A program made the translations under genes and the position numbers. From NCBI GenBank assembly GCA_963835855.1, contig CAWIHA010000034.1:1-64000 (forward strand): DNA of 64,000 nucleotides. Reading direction: 5' to 3'. This DNA is from CAWIHA01 sp963835855. Lineage in GTDB: Bacteria; Acidobacteriota; Terriglobia; Bryobacterales; Bryobacteraceae. Of this stretch, positions 61,249 to 64,000 are shown piece by piece (within the stretch, counting starts at the first letter, position 1; each line of letters begins with the position of its first letter). The notes beneath the pieces were generated by a model that was not told where the DNA came from, did no database searches, and was given only the letters and a program-made list of their open reading frames with translations.

Positions 61249-62502
61249 TTACTTCCTCCCGAACCAACCGCGCACCCTTTGCTTCAGGCGGGCGTAAAAG
61301 CTAGGGCGGGCTAGGGGGGATTCAGGCGCGAGAGCGCTGAGGCTCCGAGGATGCCCGGGCGGCGCGGTAGCGGGATGCGGCTCGATCCTCTCTTTATGCA
61401 CCAGCACGACCCGGTAGTTCTTGCACACGTAGGTTTTGCGCCAGCGCGCTCCGCCCTGATCTTCTATCCTCAGTGAGAAGCTGGGGTAAGAACCCTCCTT
61501 CTTGCCGCCCGCCGGTTTTGCCGGGTGAGCTTCGACCGGGTAGAAGCCTTTGATACCGCCCTCGATGTGGGCCGTTTCGTAACGGTGCCGCCGGGTGTTC
61601 CATATGAAATAGCGGAAGCTGTCGAAGTCGTAGGGCTGGTCGGATTTGGAAATAGTGGTCCACAGCCAATCGTGTTTCGTCTGGCCCGCGTCGATCACCT
61701 CGGCCATGCTGAAGTAAGAGGTGATGCGGTGGCCCTCGGAATACTGCGCCACCTCGTCGGGGATGTTCATCTTCAGCATGCCGGTGAGAACCCAGCCCGC
61801 GCGGCCGTTCTTTAGGCGCACGAGCGTCCAGTCATCGACGGGGACGGGTTTAGGCGGCTCGGCTTCGGCGGGCGGCTGCGCGGACTCCGGCGGGCCGGTC
61901 TTCGACAGCTCAAGCCAGTTTTCGGGAAGCTTCGGCGCCGGCGGCATCGTGAGGCGCGGAATGCGCCCCGGCCGTTCTTGCGGCGTCTTTGCGTACTTGG
62001 GCCTGGAAGTCTGCGTGGGCAGGGCTCCTTTGGCATCGAGAGGGGCTCGCGGGCTGAGCTCGCGAGCTATGACATCGGCTGTCTCGCCTTCGCGGATGCG
62101 GTAGAAGCTCGGCGCCAGGCGGTTGGGCTCGGCATGCGCGTTCAGGGCTTCGTAGACGGTCGCCGCGCCTTGTGAGGGCAGCTTCTGCGCGGTCTGGGCG
62201 AGCTTGTTGAGCGCTGCCATCTGCTCGGCGCTCATGAGCTGGTGGACATCCGTCCACCCTTCGGCGCCGCCTATGGTGCGCACCTTGATGAAGCGTCGGC
62301 GGCGTTTGAGGATGAGCAGCCGGTCGCCGTGATTGACCGTAACCGATTCAGGCGAGCGCGGATCGACATCCATGTGCAGCTTGAGGGTGGCTGGTCCTGC
62401 GTAAGCCTCTCCAATAACCGATTCGTGCTCGGGCGATTCGGAGCAACCGCCCAGCACCAGCACAGAGCAGGCCAGGAGGAAGGCAGACAAGGCGCGGCAC
62501 AT
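61249..62502 (-). CDS. SH3-domain lipoprotein
   Basis: 417 residues from ATG 62502 (a TTG at 62532 is the alternative). Lipoprotein signal with lipobox VLVLGGCSES at about residues 15-22. Two bacterial SH3-like modules: about 30-90 (LKLHMDVDPRSPESVTVNHGDRLLILKRRRRFIKVRTIGGAEGWTDVHQLM) and about 110-240, the latter ending WTLVRLKNGRAGWVLTGML, separated by a Pro-rich stretch. The C-terminal 200 residues are basic and unrecognised. Likely a periplasmic cell-wall binding lipoprotein. Divergent from the zinc-ribbon gene. Confidence 0.75.
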   Translation of the reverse strand: MCRALSAFLLACSVLVLGGCSESPEHESVIGEAYAGPATLKLHMDVDPRSPESVTVNHGDRLLILKRRRRFIKVRTIGGAEGWTDVHQLMSAEQMAALNKLAQTAQKLPSQGAATVYEALNAHAEPNRLAPSFYRIREGETADVIARELSPRAPLDAKGALPTQTSRPKYAKTPQERPGRIPRLTMPPAPKLPENWLELSKTGPPESAQPPAEAEPPKPVPVDDWTLVRLKNGRAGWVLTGMLKMNIPDEVAQYSEGHRITSYFSMAEVIDAGQTKHDWLWTTISKSDQPYDFDSFRYFIWNTRRHRYETAHIEGGIKGFYPVEAHPAKPAGGKKEGSYPSFSLRIEDQGGARWRKTYVCKNYRVVLVHKERIEPHPATAPPGHPRSLSALAPESPLARPSFYARLKQRVRGWFGRK

Positions 62503-62548
62503 GCCAGATGAGGGCAGCAATGTTTGCTGCAACTGTTAGTGTAACAGT

Positions 62549-62710
62549 ATGGATGGCCAACCGGTTCCGGCAGAAAAGCGTGGCGAATTCTACTGCCCGG
62601 CCTGCGCCCGGCCGGTGGAAGAACCGCTCGTGTGCGGCGATTGTCTCGCTCTCATCTGCCGGGAGTGCGGCACGCCGCTCGAGCGGGCGGACGAGCTTGG
62701 GTTGGGGTGA
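62549..62710 (+). CDS. Small zinc-ribbon protein
   Basis: 53 residues: MDGQPVPAEKRGEFYCPACA, then PVEEPLVCGDCLALICRECG, then TPLERADELGLG. Three CxxC pairs (CPAC, CGDC, CREC) suit one or two zinc knuckles. It starts 46 bp from the divergent lipoprotein start and ends 61 bp before the mannose isomerase stop. It is too short for a family call from this alone, but the Cys pattern and reading frame are clean. Confidence 0.6.
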   Translation: MDGQPVPAEKRGEFYCPACARPVEEPLVCGDCLALICRECGTPLERADELGLG

Positions 62711-62771
62711 GGCGTGTGCCGGGATGGCGCGAAGGAGTGCGTGCGCCACGACTACGCCCTCGTGGCGGAGA

Positions 62772-63680
62772 CTAGCCCCGCGGTGGCACGTACGTCCGCA
62801 GGAACCGAACGGGCCCATCGGTCGTGATCTCAAACGGCGCCGCGCTGGCCGGAACCAGCCAGACCTCGCCCGGCGCGAAGCGCCGCCCATCCATCTTGCC
62901 TGCGCCTTCAACCGAGATCAGCACATCGATGTGCTCCGGGGCTGGACAATACTTGATCCGCCCGTCAATCTCCATCGATTCCGCCGCGAAGTGCTCGCAG
63001 GATGCGAGGAGCCTGCGGCCGCCGGCGATGGAACGTGACGCAATAGGCCCGGGGTGGGGATTGAGGTTCGAGACCGCCACGGCCTTCTCGAGGTGCAGTT
63101 CGCGCGGGCGGCCGTAATCGTAGAGGCGGTACGTGATGTCGCAGTTCTGCTGGATCTCGCACAGCGCCACGCCGGCGCCGATGGCGTGCACGGTGCCGGG
63201 CGGCGACATGAAGGTGTCGCCCGCGCGCGCCGGAAACCAGCGGGCCAGACTTTCGATTACGCCCGAGAGCGAGACCTCGCGCAGGCGCGCGCGTGTAATC
63301 GGCTCGCGGAAGCCAAGGGCAATCATAGCGCCGGGCTCGGCGCGCAACACGTGCCACATCTCGGCCTTCCCATGCGTGCCTTCCCAGGCTGCTGCGTGCG
63401 CGTCATCCGGATGCACCTGGATCGAAAGCCGTTCAGAAGTGAAGATAAACTTCACCAGGATGGGGAACCGCTTGGATGTGCAGCCTGTGCCGAGCAACGC
63501 CGGCCCGAATTCGCGGATGAGGTCCGCGAGCCGGCGCCCGTCATCGGTCGAATTCTCGTCGAAGGCAAACCATACCTCGCCGATCTTCTTCGTCGTCGGG
63601 CGGAACCACGGCTCCAGGGCCGTCGCGCCCCAGATCTTTTCGCGGTAGGACGGAACGAGCCGCAGCGGCCGGAGGGTCAT
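62772..63680 (-). CDS. manA: Mannose-6-phosphate isomerase, class I
   Basis: 302 residues, the short ManA form. Start LRLVPSYREKIWGATALEPWF with the usual family KIWG; zinc ligands in SIQVHPDDAHAAAWEGTHGKAEMWHVLRAEPG; the substrate-loop PPGTVHAIGAGVALCEIQQNCDITYRLYDYGR. It interconverts fructose-6-phosphate and mannose-6-phosphate, supplying GDP-mannose for glycan synthesis. The start overlaps the upstream aminotransferase stop by 4 bp (ATGA). Confidence 0.94.
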   Translation of the reverse strand: MTLRPLRLVPSYREKIWGATALEPWFRPTTKKIGEVWFAFDENSTDDGRRLADLIREFGPALLGTGCTSKRFPILVKFIFTSERLSIQVHPDDAHAAAWEGTHGKAEMWHVLRAEPGAMIALGFREPITRARLREVSLSGVIESLARWFPARAGDTFMSPPGTVHAIGAGVALCEIQQNCDITYRLYDYGRPRELHLEKAVAVSNLNPHPGPIASRSIAGGRRLLASCEHFAAESMEIDGRIKYCPAPEHIDVLISVEGAGKMDGRRFAPGEVWLVPASAAPFEITTDGPVRFLRTYVPPRG

Positions 63681-64000
63681 CGGAACAACTTTGTGATGAA
63701 ATTGTGCATCCGGTCAAGCCCGCGCTCCAGGTCGCCCATCGACGTGGCATAGGAGATCCGCACGTGCCGCTCCGTGCCGAACGCCTCGCCGGGCACAACG
63801 GCGACGCGCTCCTTCTGTAGCAGCCGCTCGGCAAACTGCAGCGTATCCTGGACACCCTTCTCGCTCAGCGCGCAGCCGACATTCGGATACGCGTAAAAGG
63901 CGCCCTTAGGCTCGGCGCAAGTGACGCCCGGAATCTGCCGCAACCGGGCGACCACAAAATCGCGCCGCCGCCGGTACTCCGCGAGCATCGTATCCACGGA
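63677..64000 (-). CDS. Class I/II aminotransferase, C-terminal part
   Basis: The last 107 residues of a PLP-dependent aminotransferase that runs off the window edge. The C-terminal domain reads MLAEYRRRRDFVVARLRQIPGVTCAEPKGAFYAYPNVG, then LLQKERVAVVPGEAFG, VRISYATSMGDLERGLDRM. The substrate-binding Arg is in HVRISYAT. It resembles aspartate aminotransferases of the AAT-I subgroup. The PLP lysine is outside the window, so the exact specificity is not shown. Confidence 0.85.
   Translation of the reverse strand, partial: SVDTMLAEYRRRRDFVVARLRQIPGVTCAEPKGAFYAYPNVGCALSEKGVQDTLQFAERLLQKERVAVVPGEAFGTERHVRISYATSMGDLERGLDRMHNFITKLFR

Noticed and set aside
1..64000. Insertion sequences, integrases or phage genes
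   Set aside because: No transposase, integrase, terminase or inverted-repeat IS ends were recognised on either strand.

Overview
The window is high-GC bacterial DNA whose main part (about 5.55-64 kb) reads like an Acidobacteriota genome of the Bryobacterales/Solibacter kind. That placement is an inference from the gene set (Nuo, FliW-CsrA-flagellin, many GT4 genes under a NusG-like antiterminator, the REC-GGDEF, ClpP and Rrf2 genes) and from a tmRNA with the tag ANTQFAFAA; no marker gene proves it.

Positions 1-5.54 kb look foreign to the rest. They hold the 3' part of a secreted protein made of about thirteen 309-bp CARDB-like repeats ending in a FlgD/T9SS-type sorting domain, then a PQQ-propeller lipoprotein gene. 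Both are full of frameshifts. The propeller runs without a break into a nuoM gene that lacks its 5' half. The likeliest explanation is an assembly or cloning chimera at about 5.52-5.55 kb, with poor sequence on its left.

5.5-13.1 kb (+ strand): nuoM (partial) and nuoN, a secreted hypothetical protein, then a motility block fliW-csrA-fliC-fliD plus a small helical protein. The flagellin leader carries a sigma-28-like promoter, a hairpin and three GGA motifs, which fits FliW-CsrA-flagellin control. fliD has two frameshifts.

13.1-24.3 kb (mostly - strand): an envelope-glycan segment. WecA-like and GT4 genes precede a PqqD / ABC exporter / NTP_transf_5 cassette resembling part of a RiPP (lasso-like) or HPr-rel locus. 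Next come a frameshifted GT87 gene, the ADP-heptose genes (an HldE2-GmhB fusion and an HldE1 kinase), a heptosyltransferase-like GT9 and a methyltransferase gene with an internal stop.

24.3-50.5 kb (- strand): an approximately 26-kb exopolysaccharide/O-antigen locus read from a TTGACA promoter at about 50.49 kb. The order is UpxY/RfaH-like antiterminator, small RHH protein, Wza, Wzc tyrosine autokinase, AsnB, Wzx, two SAM methyltransferases among GT4 enzymes, FkbM methyltransferase, Wzy-like polymerase, GT2, carbamoyltransferase and three membrane GT39/83-type transferases. Many genes overlap by ATGA or GTGA. The locus contains remnants of an O-antigen ligase, a GT39-like gene and a methyltransferase, which shows gene turnover.

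50.6-64 kb: a secreted FecR-like protein with three CxxC motifs exactly 24 residues apart, an O-antigen ligase, an anchored TPR protein, a cytosolic trypsin-like protease with a novel N-terminal domain, ssrA, clpP, an Rrf2 regulator, a REC-GGDEF diguanylate cyclase, AmiC amidase, a lytic transglycosylase, an orphan MlaF-like ATPase, an SH3 lipoprotein, a 53-residue zinc-ribbon protein, mannose-6-phosphate isomerase and the 3' end of an aminotransferase gene.
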